A stretch of DNA of 35,979 bases from CALMKX01 sp036274895 (GTDB taxonomy: Bacteria; Acidobacteriota; Thermoanaerobaculia; Multivoradales; SZUA-115), in contig DASUEU010000053.1 of NCBI GenBank assembly GCA_036274895.1, positions 1 through 35,979 on the forward strand, in the 5' to 3' direction. The notes under the pieces were generated by a model that was not told the DNA's origin, searched no databases, and saw nothing but the letters and a program-made list of their open reading frames with translations. Positions 21,954-29,640 of this stretch are shown one piece after another (positions within the stretch are counted from its first letter, which is position 1; every line of letters begins with the position of its first letter). A program made the position numbers and the translations under genes.

Positions 21954-22484
21954 TCAGCCCTCCCGGCCGCGCCGGCGGCGATGCCGGCCGCTGTCGCCCT
22001 CGCCGTCCTCGTCTTCCTCGTCCTCCCACCCTTCGTTCTCGGTGCCGAAGGTCGCCTGAAGGCCCCTGGCCAGGGCCAGCTTGTCCTGCGGCGGCAGGCG
22101 AGCCTCGGGGTGGGCCAGGAGGTAGGAGCGCAGCGGCATCTCGCCCTCGAGCAGGAGCTGGGCGGCCTCCTCGGCGTCGTCCTGGGGCTGCTGCCACTCC
22201 GAGACGTTGAAGTGCGAGCGCCCCTCGTCGACGTCCCGCACCACCAGCCAGGAAAGGGGAGCGACGTGGGTGTACCAGGGCCAACGGGTCTGATTCGAGT
22301 GACAGTCTCCACAGGCGCGGAGGAAGAGATCGCGGGTCTGCGCCGAGTCCCAGGACGGCTCGGCGATCACCAGCGGATTGGTGGGCGCGCCTCCCACCGG
22401 GATCACTTGGAGGACCCCGAAGATCCCCACCAGCCCGACCGCCGGGATCCACCAGCGGCGGCGCCGCGCTCTCGCTGCGTTCAT
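21954..22484 (-). CDS. Haem-binding domain protein (membrane-anchored c-type)
   Basis: 176 aa; start ATG 22484 has GAGGAGGGAAG directly upstream. An Arg-rich N-terminus and one membrane helix (~11-31) anchor it, with the rest periplasmic. The haem-binding domain reads FLRACGDCHSNQTRWPWYTHVAPLSWLVVRDVDEGRSHFNVSEW, with the CxxCH at 58-62, the full signature of the small Haem_bd family. Members often carry a single c-type haem and are thought to act in electron transfer; no partner is encoded here. Oddity: the last ~28 residues are a low-complexity acidic stretch (WEDEEDEDGEG) followed by a basic one (RHRRRRGREG), absent from typical members. It is divergent from the acyl-CoA dehydrogenase gene across a 109-base gap. 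Confidence 0.88.
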   Translation of the reverse strand: MNAARARRRRWWIPAVGLVGIFGVLQVIPVGGAPTNPLVIAEPSWDSAQTRDLFLRACGDCHSNQTRWPWYTHVAPLSWLVVRDVDEGRSHFNVSEWQQPQDDAEEAAQLLLEGEMPLRSYLLAHPEARLPPQDKLALARGLQATFGTENEGWEDEEDEDGEGDSGRHRRRRGREG

Positions 22485-22593
22485 CACTTCCCTCCTCGAG
22501 AGGGATTCCGCCACAGCCAACCTTGCCGGAACATGAACGGGTCCGAGCTTCCCCACCGGGCGCGGCGGAAGCCCTGGTAAGCTGTGCCGGCGT

Positions 22594-23766
22594 ATGAATC
22601 GACATTCCAGTAACCCACCGATCGAGCAAGGCATCCGCCTTTCCCTGTCCGCGGGACAGCGAGAGGCGCAACAGTGCTTCCGCGCGATCGTGGCGGAGGA
22701 GGTCTCGCCTCACGCCGGCCAGTGGGATCGGCAGGGCGAGGTACCGCTGGCCATGATCGAACGGCTGCGCGAGCTGGGTTGGCTGGGGGCGATCGTCCCC
22801 CCCGAGCTCGGCGGTGGCGGGCTCGATGCCCTGACCTATGGCTTGCTGACGGAGGAGATCGGGCGCGGTTGCTCCTCGCTGCGCTCCCTGCTCACCGTCC
22901 ACGACATGGTGACCCTCGCTCTGCTGCGCTGGGCCAGCGCCGAGGTCAAGGCCACAGTGGTGCCGAGCCTCGGCTCCGGCCGGCGCCTCGCCGCCCTCGC
23001 CCTGTCGGAGCCGAACGTCGGCTCGGACGCCGTAGCGGTCGAGACCCTGGCCCTCCGCGACGGTGAGGAGATCGTGCTCGAGGGGCGCAAGAAGTGGATC
23101 ACCTTCGGCGAGATCGCCGACGAGCTGCTGGTCCTGGCGCGGCTGGACGACCAGCCGACGGCCTTTCTGGTCGCCGGGGAGACGCCGGGGTTGACCCGCC
23201 GGCCCCTGCGCAGCGTGGTCGGCACCCGGGCGTCACGGCTGGCCGAGATCCACCTCGAAGGCTGTCGGATCCCCCTCTCGCGCCAGGTGGGTCGGGTCGG
23301 CGGCGGCGTCTCCCACGTCTTTACCACCGCGCTCGACCATGGCCGCTACAGCGTGGCCTGGGGAGCGGTGGGCATCGCCCAGGCCTGCCTCGATGCCTGC
23401 CTCGCCTACGCCGGGCAGCGGCGCCAGGGCGGCGCCTTGTTGATCGATCACCAGCTGATCCGTCGCACGCTGACCGAGATGATCGCCGCCACCCGCGCCG
23501 CCCGCCTGCTCTGCCTGCGGGCGGGCTGGCTGCGCGCCGAGCGAGATCCGGGCGCGCTCGCCGAGACCATGGTCGCGAAGTACTTCGCCTCCCGCACGGC
23601 GGTGAGCGTGGCCAATGACGCCGTGCAACTCCACGGCGCCAATGGCCTTTGCGAGGACTATCCCGTCGAGCGCTACCTGCGGGACGCCAAGGTGACCGAG
23701 ATCATCGAGGGATCCACCGAGATCCAACAGATCACGATTCCGCGGCTGCCCCTGGACGAGATCTGA
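22594..23766 (+). CDS. Acyl-CoA (or acyl-carrier-protein) dehydrogenase
   Basis: 390 aa, full family length. FAD-dependent alpha,beta-dehydrogenase: N-terminal helical domain (LRELGWLGAIVPPELGGGG), middle beta domain with the flavin-contact stretch LALSEPNVGSDA and RKKWITFGEIAD, and C-terminal helices with QLHGANG. The catalytic base is Glu372 in IIEGSTEIQQ. The wording EEIGRGCSSLRSLLTVHDMV and ALDHGRYSVAWGAVGIAQACLDACLAYA resembles, as I recall, the FkbI-like dehydrogenases of polyketide/NRPS pathways that act on carrier-protein-bound substrates. That assignment is inference, since no carrier protein or partner gene is adjacent. The start ATG lacks a strong ribosome site. It converges with the TPR gene; both stops sit in one small hairpin. 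Confidence 0.9.
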   Translation: MNRHSSNPPIEQGIRLSLSAGQREAQQCFRAIVAEEVSPHAGQWDRQGEVPLAMIERLRELGWLGAIVPPELGGGGLDALTYGLLTEEIGRGCSSLRSLLTVHDMVTLALLRWASAEVKATVVPSLGSGRRLAALALSEPNVGSDAVAVETLALRDGEEIVLEGRKKWITFGEIADELLVLARLDDQPTAFLVAGETPGLTRRPLRSVVGTRASRLAEIHLEGCRIPLSRQVGRVGGGVSHVFTTALDHGRYSVAWGAVGIAQACLDACLAYAGQRRQGGALLIDHQLIRRTLTEMIAATRAARLLCLRAGWLRAERDPGALAETMVAKYFASRTAVSVANDAVQLHGANGLCEDYPVERYLRDAKVTEIIEGSTEIQQITIPRLPLDEI

Positions 23767-23778
23767 GCCACCGGCTCA
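23764..23778. terminator. Small hairpin spanning two convergent stop codons
   Basis: TGAGCC-ACC-GGCTCA is a perfect 6-bp palindromic stem. Its left end is the TGA of the acyl-CoA dehydrogenase and its right end the TGA (read on the minus strand) of the TPR protein. It may act on both transcripts, but there is no T-run. Confidence 0.4.
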
Positions 23779-24753
23779 ACCCAGAGCCTTGAGCGCCTTG
23801 CGCGCCTCCTCGAGCTTGGGGTCCAACTTGACCGAGGTCTCGAGCGCCGTCCGGGCCGCCACCTGGTTGCCCAGGGCCGCTTCGATCTGCCCCAGCCGGT
23901 AGTAGGCCCAGGCCAGGGGCGGCACGTTGCGCCCGCTGGGCTTGGTGTCGACGAACGTGGTCAGCAGCTCGCGAGCCCGCGGCATGCCGCGGCCCGAGAT
24001 CGCCGCCGTCCGGCCGTATTGATAGTAGGCGGCCCAGCGGAACTCCTCCTTGGCGCCCACGGCCTCGTAGATCGCCAGGGCATCGTCCCACTTCTTCTGG
24101 CTCACCAGCAGGCTTCCGAGGTTGAAGTGCAGGCGCGCGTAGTCGGGGTACTTGGCGACGCCTTCCCGGTACACGGCCTCGGCCTCCCCGAGCTTCTTCT
24201 GGTGCTCCAGGATCTTGGCCCGCTGCCGGTAGCCTTCCTCCGGCCGGATCGCGCCGATGGCCTGCGCTTCTTGCATCGCCTTCTCGACGCTACCGCCGAC
24301 CAGCGCGGGGGCCTCGAGATAGAACTCGACCAGATCCTCACGAGCATCGACGTTTTTCGGATCGAGCTCGATGGCTTTCTCCAGCTCCTCCCTGGTCTTC
24401 CTGGCCAGGCCAGCCTGGCTCAGCAAGCCAGCCTTCTTGAGCTTGCCTCCGTAGGCTTCGGCCAGGCGATGGTGGATGTCCGAGCTCGAGGGGTCGAGTT
24501 GGACGGCCTTCTCGAGCGACGCGACGGCCTCGTCGAACTGCGACAGCTCCACCTGGGCTCGGCCGAGGAAGCAGTACGCCGCGGCGTTGTTCGGATCCTT
24601 GCGGATCGCTTGCTTGAAGATCGATGCCGCATCCGCGAAACGCCCCTCCTCGAACACTTTCTCACCGAGCGCGAGCTCGCTCGAGTCGGCGGCTCCCGCC
24701 GACGGGGCGATCAGCAGGAACGCCATCCAACCAATCAGTAGCGCGTTGTTCAT
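23776..24753 (-). CDS. Exported TPR repeat protein
   Basis: 325 aa from ATG 24753 (GAGG 8 bases upstream; the in-frame GTG at 24762 is too close to it). The signal peptide ends PSAGAA near residue 22. At least five tetratricopeptide repeats follow: LGEKVFEEGRFADAASIFKQAIRKDPNN, AYCFLGRAQVELSQFDEAVASLEKAVQLDP, then further repeats including LEKAIELDPKN, YREGVAKYPDYARLHFNLGSLL and LGQIEAALGNQVAARTALETSVKLDPK. TPRs are protein-interaction scaffolds, here probably in the periplasm. It is the last gene of the ECF-sigma operon, 40 bases after the DUF4097-type gene. It has no catalytic domain; partner unknown. Confidence 0.85.
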   Translation of the reverse strand: MNNALLIGWMAFLLIAPSAGAADSSELALGEKVFEEGRFADAASIFKQAIRKDPNNAAAYCFLGRAQVELSQFDEAVASLEKAVQLDPSSSDIHHRLAEAYGGKLKKAGLLSQAGLARKTREELEKAIELDPKNVDAREDLVEFYLEAPALVGGSVEKAMQEAQAIGAIRPEEGYRQRAKILEHQKKLGEAEAVYREGVAKYPDYARLHFNLGSLLVSQKKWDDALAIYEAVGAKEEFRWAAYYQYGRTAAISGRGMPRARELLTTFVDTKPSGRNVPPLAWAYYRLGQIEAALGNQVAARTALETSVKLDPKLEEARKALKALG

Positions 24754-24793
24754 CTCGCTCACCTCGTCGCAGCTCGACCTCGAGCCACTGGTC

Positions 24794-25540
24794 TCAACCG
24801 ACCTTCAACAGCCGGAGGCTGCCGCGGACGTTCTTCATCTCCAGTTTGCGGCCACCCCTGCCCACCTCGCCACGAATTCTCGTGCCACCACGCGACGAGG
24901 CCATCTCCGGTTGCGGGAAGTAGTCCGTACTGAAGGAGCCGCGAGCGCTCTCGGCCAGCAGCTCGAGATCTGCTCCCGGCGGCAGCTTCACCGTGATGTC
25001 TCCCTGCACCGAGCTGAACTCCAGCCGCCCGGACCAGTTGGTGGCACCCAGCTCGGCCTCGATCGTGCCCTTGACCGTCCGGGCCTGGCCGTAGGAGCTG
25101 GTGGAAAAGCGGATGTCGCCCGCCACCGAGTAGAGATCGACCGGGCTCTGCAGGCTCCGGGCCTCGATGTCGCCTTCACTCAGCCGGCCGATGAAACGGA
25201 TGCCCGCGGGCACCTTCACGCGCACCCGCACCTCCACTCGCTTCATCAGCTCCGGGTCCTCTTTCGGATAGCTGGCGTGGATGCGGATCCCGCCGCGATC
25301 GTTCTCCACCTCGATCTTCACGGCAGCCGCGACTCCCGCTTCCCCCTCCTTCTCGATCTCGACCTCGGCCTCGGAGCCCGAGCTCGACGTGGCGATGATC
25401 TCACCTCGATATGCCTCGATCTCCAGGCTGTCGCCGGCGGAGATCGTTCCTCGCCATGAAAAGTTGTCGGCCAGGGCCGGGGCTGAGAGTGCGCCAACCA
25501 CCACGAGCGTGATCAGCAGTGACTTCTTGGCAGCTAGCAT
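24794..25540 (-). CDS. Secreted DUF4097-type beta-solenoid protein
   Basis: 248 aa. The start is firm: AAGGAG lies 6 bases before ATG 25540. The signal peptide ends SAPALA|DN near residue 24. The body is a series of beta strands with turns of the DUF4097/DUF4098 adhesin-like family: DSLEIEAYRGEIIATSSSGSEAEVEIEK, VKVPAGIRFIGRLSEGDIEARSL, VDLYSVAGDIRFSTSS, and LEFSSVQGDITVKLPPGADLEL, ending KLEMKNVRGSLRLLKVG. Such proteins are common beside ECF sigma/anti-sigma genes in Acidobacteriota and Bacteroidota, though their role is unknown. It sits 25 bases after the permease and before the TPR gene, within the same operon. Confidence 0.87.
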   Translation of the reverse strand: MLAAKKSLLITLVVVGALSAPALADNFSWRGTISAGDSLEIEAYRGEIIATSSSGSEAEVEIEKEGEAGVAAAVKIEVENDRGGIRIHASYPKEDPELMKRVEVRVRVKVPAGIRFIGRLSEGDIEARSLQSPVDLYSVAGDIRFSTSSYGQARTVKGTIEAELGATNWSGRLEFSSVQGDITVKLPPGADLELLAESARGSFSTDYFPQPEMASSRGGTRIRGEVGRGGRKLEMKNVRGSLRLLKVG

Positions 25541-25565
25541 TGATTTCTCCTTGTTGGGGGGACCT

Positions 25566-27983
25566 TCATCCCGCTCGCAGCGATACCAGAGGATCTCGTA
25601 AGCTGGCCTGGCGTGCCGGGAGGTAGCTCGCTACCAGGGAAACCAGGCCGATCACCAGCATGCCGACGACGAAGGCACCGATCTCGCGGATCCCGAATCC
25701 GAACAACAAATTCGACATCAAACGCGAGAGCAGGATAGCTCCGACCAGACCGATCCCGATCCCCAGGCCGGTGATCTTGAGCATCTGCCGGATGACCATG
25801 CGCAGGATCCCATTCTGTTCGGCACCCAGCGCCATGCGGATGGCGATCTCTTGAGAGCGCCGCGAGACCGCATAGGCGATGGCACCGTAAAGGCCGACGG
25901 CGGCGATGAACAGAGCGAAGACCGCGAAGATGGTGGACAACCCGCTCGCCACTTTCTGCGTCGACAGCAAGTCTCGAAGCACCTCGTCGAAGATCCGTGG
26001 CTCGACGACGAGATCGGGGTCGACGTTGCGCACCTCGGTGCGCAGGGAGTTGACGATGCCCTGGGGATCGGCGGCGGAACGCACCAGCAGCTGCATGTCG
26101 CGCCAGCCGACCTGCTCGGCCAGCAGGTAAAGATCCTGCGAGCGGTTATCGTTGAGCCCACGCCGGCGGATGTTGGCGACCACGCCGATGACGGTGAATT
26201 GCTTGTCGTTGCCGAACTCGCTCAGGCGCATCTGGCGCCCGATGGGATCCTGGTCGGGGAACAGGGCCTTGGCGGCGCGCTCGTTGAGCACCACCACACG
26301 GACGCTGTCCTGGGTGTCCTGCTGACTGAACAGCCGGCCGGCCACGAGCCGCTGCTCGATGGTCTGGAAGTAGGGACCGTGAGTGATCTGCATGGCCACC
26401 AGGGGTGGCCGTTTGCGCACGTCGGTTCCCGCCCCCTCCAACAACACGCTGGTGCCGGTCCAGCCGCCGATGGGGAGGTTGGACGAGGCGGCTGCCGAGG
26501 CGACGCCCGGCAGCTCGGCCACCCGGCTGACAATCTCCTTGTAGACCTGGCCCCGCTGCGCCGGATCGCCGTACTTGAGATCGGGGAGGGGCAGCTCGGT
26601 GGCCAGGCAACGAGCTCGGTTGAAGCCGGGATCGATCGCCAGCTGGACCTGGAAGCTCTGGATCAGCAGACCCGCTACCACCAGGAGGATGAGCGATAAG
26701 GCCACCTCCGCCACCACCAGGGAGCTGCGCATCCCCTGGCGTGAGCCGCTGGTGGTGGCCTTGCCCCCGGATTCCGCCAGCCAGGAGCTGACGTTGAGAC
26801 GCGAGGAGCGCAGGGCGGGCACCAGGCCGAAGATCAGCACCGAGCCCACCGAGACCGCCAGCAGGACGCTGATGCTGCGGGCATCGAGCCGGAAGTTGTT
26901 GAAGTAAGGGGGCAGGTCATCCGGCGGCAGCAGCCACACCGTCGCCGCCAACAACCAGCTGGCGATCAACAGGCCGAGCGCGGCGCCGACGAGCGCCAGC
27001 ACGACGCTCTCGGTCAGGATCTGGCGGATCAGCCGGGGACGGGTGGCCCCGAGGGCCGAGCGCACGGCGAGCACCCGCTGGCGCTCCAGGCCCCGTTGCA
27101 GCAGCAGGTTCGCCACGTTGGCGCAGGCGATCAGCAGGACGAACAAGGTGAGGGCGAGGCCGAGGAGCAGGACCGGGCGATCGTCACCGGTTCGCGACTC
27201 GCGCAGCGAGATCACGAGGCTGTCGTAGCCTTCGCGGACGTCCGGTAGGTCAGCCTTCAGCCGCGCCATGACCTCTCCGGCCTCGACGCTCGCCTGCTTG
27301 ACCGACACCCCGGGGGCGAGGCGGCCGATCACGAAGTAGCGGAGGAAGTGATAGCTCTCGGAGGCCGCGCTGGTGGCCAGTGGCACGAAGATCTCGGCGT
27401 CGTTGGGCGCCGGTAGCTGGGTTTTCGCATCCACCACGCCGACGACCGTGGTGGGCACGCCGCCGATGCGGATGGTGCGCCCGACGATGCCGGGATCGCT
27501 GGCGAACTGACGGCGCCATAGTCGCTCGGAAAGGATCGCCACCTTGGGAGCACCGGGGCGATCCTCCTCTTCGAAGAAGGGCCGGCCGGCCACCATTCGG
27601 GTGCCGATGGTGGCGAAGAGGTTCGCCGAGCAACGGACTCCGACGGCACGCAGGGGCACCTCCGTCCCGGTGATGCTGAACCGCTGATTGAGCACCGCGG
27701 ACAAGCTCTCGAAGGAGCGGCTCGCCTCGCGAAAACGCTCGAAGTCCGGATAAGAAAGCCCGAAGTCCTCCGGGCCGACCTGTGGGTTCAGCAGCCGCAC
27801 CACCGCCAATCGATCCGGCTCCTTGTAGGCATAGGGCCGGAACAGCACGGAGTCGAGGATGCTGAGGAAGGCGCCGATGGAGCCGATGCCCAGCGCCAGG
27901 GTGAGGACGGCGGCAACGGTGAAGCCTGGGCTCTTCATCAAGCCCCGAACGGCATAGCGGAAATCCTGCACGAGCGTGCTCAT
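25566..27983 (-). CDS. MacB/FtsX-type ABC transporter permease (full length)
   Basis: 805 aa, the normal length for acidobacterial duplicated permeases. The N-terminus (TLVQDFRYAVRGLMKSPGF) leads into membrane helix 1 (VAAVLTLALGIGS). First MacB_PCD periplasmic domain ~50-250, including the YPDFERFREASRSFESL pattern and LSERLWRRQFASDPGIVGRTIRIGG. Central FtsX block ~280-420. Second periplasmic domain ~430-670 (AIDPGFNRARCLATELPLP, VVLNERAAKALFPDQDPIGRQMR). Final FtsX block with SRRSQEIAIRMALGAEQNGILRMVIRQ and three helices up to the end. It lacks an ATPase of its own. It lies between the anti-sigma gene (25 bases) and the DUF4097-type gene (25 bases), so it is probably under control of the ECF sigma factor. 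The substrate is unknown. Confidence 0.92.
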   Translation of the reverse strand: MSTLVQDFRYAVRGLMKSPGFTVAAVLTLALGIGSIGAFLSILDSVLFRPYAYKEPDRLAVVRLLNPQVGPEDFGLSYPDFERFREASRSFESLSAVLNQRFSITGTEVPLRAVGVRCSANLFATIGTRMVAGRPFFEEEDRPGAPKVAILSERLWRRQFASDPGIVGRTIRIGGVPTTVVGVVDAKTQLPAPNDAEIFVPLATSAASESYHFLRYFVIGRLAPGVSVKQASVEAGEVMARLKADLPDVREGYDSLVISLRESRTGDDRPVLLLGLALTLFVLLIACANVANLLLQRGLERQRVLAVRSALGATRPRLIRQILTESVVLALVGAALGLLIASWLLAATVWLLPPDDLPPYFNNFRLDARSISVLLAVSVGSVLIFGLVPALRSSRLNVSSWLAESGGKATTSGSRQGMRSSLVVAEVALSLILLVVAGLLIQSFQVQLAIDPGFNRARCLATELPLPDLKYGDPAQRGQVYKEIVSRVAELPGVASAAASSNLPIGGWTGTSVLLEGAGTDVRKRPPLVAMQITHGPYFQTIEQRLVAGRLFSQQDTQDSVRVVVLNERAAKALFPDQDPIGRQMRLSEFGNDKQFTVIGVVANIRRRGLNDNRSQDLYLLAEQVGWRDMQLLVRSAADPQGIVNSLRTEVRNVDPDLVVEPRIFDEVLRDLLSTQKVASGLSTIFAVFALFIAAVGLYGAIAYAVSRRSQEIAIRMALGAEQNGILRMVIRQMLKITGLGIGIGLVGAILLSRLMSNLLFGFGIREIGAFVVGMLVIGLVSLVASYLPARQASLRDPLVSLRAG

Positions 27984-28008
27984 CTGCTGAGTCCTCCCCC
28001 TCCTTGGC

Positions 28009-28464
28009 TCAACTCATCGCCCCGGCGCCGGTGGCCAGCCTTCGCTCGAGCCCGGCGAGATCCACCAGGGCGAACAAGGGGCTGATCAAGACCAGCGCCA
28101 GGAAGAAATACCCCGCACCGCGGGAAGCGCTCGCCAGCAGCACCGGCTGCAGGTCGAGCAAGATCCACGCCGAGGCGGCGCCGGCGGCCAGCCAGTAGGC
28201 GCCGAGGATCCGCCGGCGCCAGCTGCCGGAGCGCTGCGCACGCTGCTCTTCGAGTCGCTGCGCCAACTGTCCGGCGAAGCGGGGCGAGACCTCGGGAATC
28301 TCGATGTCCTGGAACAGGGCGCGCAGGGCCTCGTCGGCCACGACCTGCTCGGCGCAGGTCGCACAGCTCGCGAGGTGCTCCCGCTCGAGGGAGCCGAGAG
28401 CCGGCCGGCCGCCGGCCGCCCCCAGGCCCTCCCACACGTGACCCTTCTCTCTCTCGTCGTTCAT
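28009..28464 (-). CDS. Putative zinc-finger-type anti-sigma factor
   Basis: 151 aa. The N-terminal ~45 residues include HLASCATC (His30, Cys34, Cys37), the H-x3-C-x2-C of zinc-binding anti-sigma domains. A helix-rich cytoplasmic region follows to about residue 82. Then come two membrane segments: ILGAYWLAAGAASAWILL (~85-103) and YFFLALVLISPLFALVDL (~117-135). It would hold the sigma factor at the membrane and release it on a signal. Its ATG overlaps the sigma TGA in ATGA (28461-28464), the usual coupling of such pairs. No protease target motif is evident. The gene is short for the family, with only a few residues beyond the last helix, so it has no sizeable periplasmic sensor domain. Confidence 0.85.
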   Translation of the reverse strand: MNDEREKGHVWEGLGAAGGRPALGSLEREHLASCATCAEQVVADEALRALFQDIEIPEVSPRFAGQLAQRLEEQRAQRSGSWRRRILGAYWLAAGAASAWILLDLQPVLLASASRGAGYFFLALVLISPLFALVDLAGLERRLATGAGAMS

Positions 28465-29135
28465 CCGGCGCTCCGGGTGTGGCTCAGCGCCGCGTGGAGC
28501 CGCTGGCGCGCTCGAAACAGGTGCGACTTCACCGTGCCGGCGGGCACGTCGATGGCGTTCGCGATCGCCTCCACGCTCCAGCCCAGCCAGTAGTGAAGGC
28601 GCAGGATCGCCGGCTGAGGCTCGGCCAAGCCCTCGATGGCCGTGGCGAGCAACCGGCCCTCTTGCTCCCGGGCCAGGCGCTCCAGCGGATCGGCCTGGCG
28701 GTCGCCGGCCGGCAGCCGGGCGAGCGCCTCCTCGCCTTCGTGGGGACGATGGAAGCGGGGCGTGCGGCGGTGATCGACAGCCTTGCGATAGGCCATTTGG
28801 TTGAGCCAGCTCTCGAAGCTCTCCCCCTGGCGCAGGCTCGAGAGCCGCAGGAAGACGGCCGCGAAGACCTCCTGGGCGATCTCCTCGGCCTCGGCCGCAT
28901 GGCCCGGCCCCAGGCTGGCGAGGATCAGCCGGAAGACTCTGCTCTGGTGGCGGCGGACCAGGATCTCGTACGCCTCGCTGCAGCCGGTGCCGCGGAACGC
29001 CTCGACCAGTTGAGCGTCCGGCCAGTCCGGGCGCGGCGAGGCCGACCGCGGCGCGCGCTCGGCCTCGCGGCCGAGCACCGTCAGCCCCTGCCCCAGCAGC
29101 AGCTGAGCAACGGTTCCGCCCACCGTCGCGGCCAT
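28461..29135 (-). CDS. ECF-type RNA polymerase sigma factor
   Basis: 224 aa from ATG 29135, which has GGGAG 8 bases upstream; the frame remains open to 29528 but only over the DUF6249-like gene. An N-terminal hydrophobic stretch (AATVGGTVAQLLLGQ) precedes sigma region 2, with DAQLVEAFRGTGCSEAYEILVRRHQSRVFRL, AEEIAQEVFAAVFLRL and FESWLNQMAYRKAVDHRR. Region 4 has ALAEPQPAILRLHYWLGWSVEAIANAIDVPAGTVKSHLFRARQRL, the helix-turn-helix that reads the -35 box. It overlaps the anti-sigma gene by 4 bases. The N-terminal hydrophobic extension is longer than usual, so the true start might lie slightly inside, for example before REAERAPRS. A candidate cognate promoter lies upstream of the first gene of the operon at 29600-29626. 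Confidence 0.9.
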   Translation of the reverse strand: MAATVGGTVAQLLLGQGLTVLGREAERAPRSASPRPDWPDAQLVEAFRGTGCSEAYEILVRRHQSRVFRLILASLGPGHAAEAEEIAQEVFAAVFLRLSSLRQGESFESWLNQMAYRKAVDHRRTPRFHRPHEGEEALARLPAGDRQADPLERLAREQEGRLLATAIEGLAEPQPAILRLHYWLGWSVEAIANAIDVPAGTVKSHLFRARQRLHAALSHTRSAG

Positions 29136-29172
29136 CAAGAGAGCTCCCTTGGCATCGGCTCCACCCGGCTCC

Positions 29173-29559
29173 CTAGCGCAGGAAGCGATGCAGCAGCGAA
29201 TAAAGCGAGAGGCCGACCCCGGCCAGGGCGGGGATGAAACCCACCGTCCACATGGACCGGAAGCCGTCTTCGGGCGCGAAGTAGAAGCCCACCAGGATGC
29301 CCGCTCCGGTGAAGACCAGGAGCAGGCCAACCGCCAGGGCGAGCCGCGGCAGGGCCGAGCCGGCCCAGTCGACGGCCGGCGCCGGAGTGTAGGCCGGCAC
29401 CTCGACACCCTTCTCGAGCGCCGCGAGCCGCTCGGCATGGAGCAGCTCCCGCTCCTTGAGGTCGCGCCGCGAACGGAACCTCTGCTGGCCGATGATGATG
29501 AGGGCCCAGAGAAACACGAAGCAGGCACCGAAGATGGACCAGAAGAACTCCTCTTGCAT
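29173..29559 (-). CDS. Small membrane protein (DUF6249-like)
   Basis: 128 aa; ATG 29559 preceded by GGAGGCGAGGA. A first helix (~5-24) is followed by a basic, coiled-coil-like cytoplasmic stretch RFRSRRDLKERELLHAERLAALEKG, then a Pro-rich linker VEVPAYTPAPAV. Two helices follow at ~70-93 and ~104-126, ending LLHRFLR. The 'ERELLHAERLAALEKGVEVP' segment is typical of the DUF6249 family, whose members are frequently encoded beside ECF sigma factors. It is the first gene of the six-gene operon, 37 bases before the sigma factor, and follows the candidate ECF promoter. Its function is unknown; a role in signal input to the anti-sigma factor is speculation. Confidence 0.85.
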   Translation of the reverse strand: MQEEFFWSIFGACFVFLWALIIIGQQRFRSRRDLKERELLHAERLAALEKGVEVPAYTPAPAVDWAGSALPRLALAVGLLLVFTGAGILVGFYFAPEDGFRSMWTVGFIPALAGVGLSLYSLLHRFLR

Positions 29560-29599
29560 TCCTCGCCTCCGCCGTTGGCCGGCTCACTTGCTGCTGGTA

Positions 29600-29626
29600 A
29601 GACGGAGCAGCCCGGCGGTCGGTTGC
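29600..29626 (-). promoter_or_regulatory. Candidate ECF-sigma promoter (GCAACC-N16-CGTCT)
   Basis: On the minus strand GCAACC spans 29626-29621 and CGTCT spans 29604-29600, separated by exactly 16 bases. This is the AAC / CGT arrangement typical of ECF-type -35 and -10 boxes. The predicted start lies about 30 bases before the DUF6249-like gene's ribosome site. It would make the sigma operon self-activating and separate it from the upstream NRPS exporter gene. It rests on pattern only; no second copy was found upstream of other genes here. Confidence 0.5.
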
Positions 29627-29640
29627 AGAGCGGGGCGAGA

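Noticed and set aside
20563..22902. 779-codon version of the hydrolase-like gene
   Set aside because: The part upstream of ATG 21846 overlaps the haem-binding gene out of frame and has no signal peptide; a good signal sequence begins at 21846.
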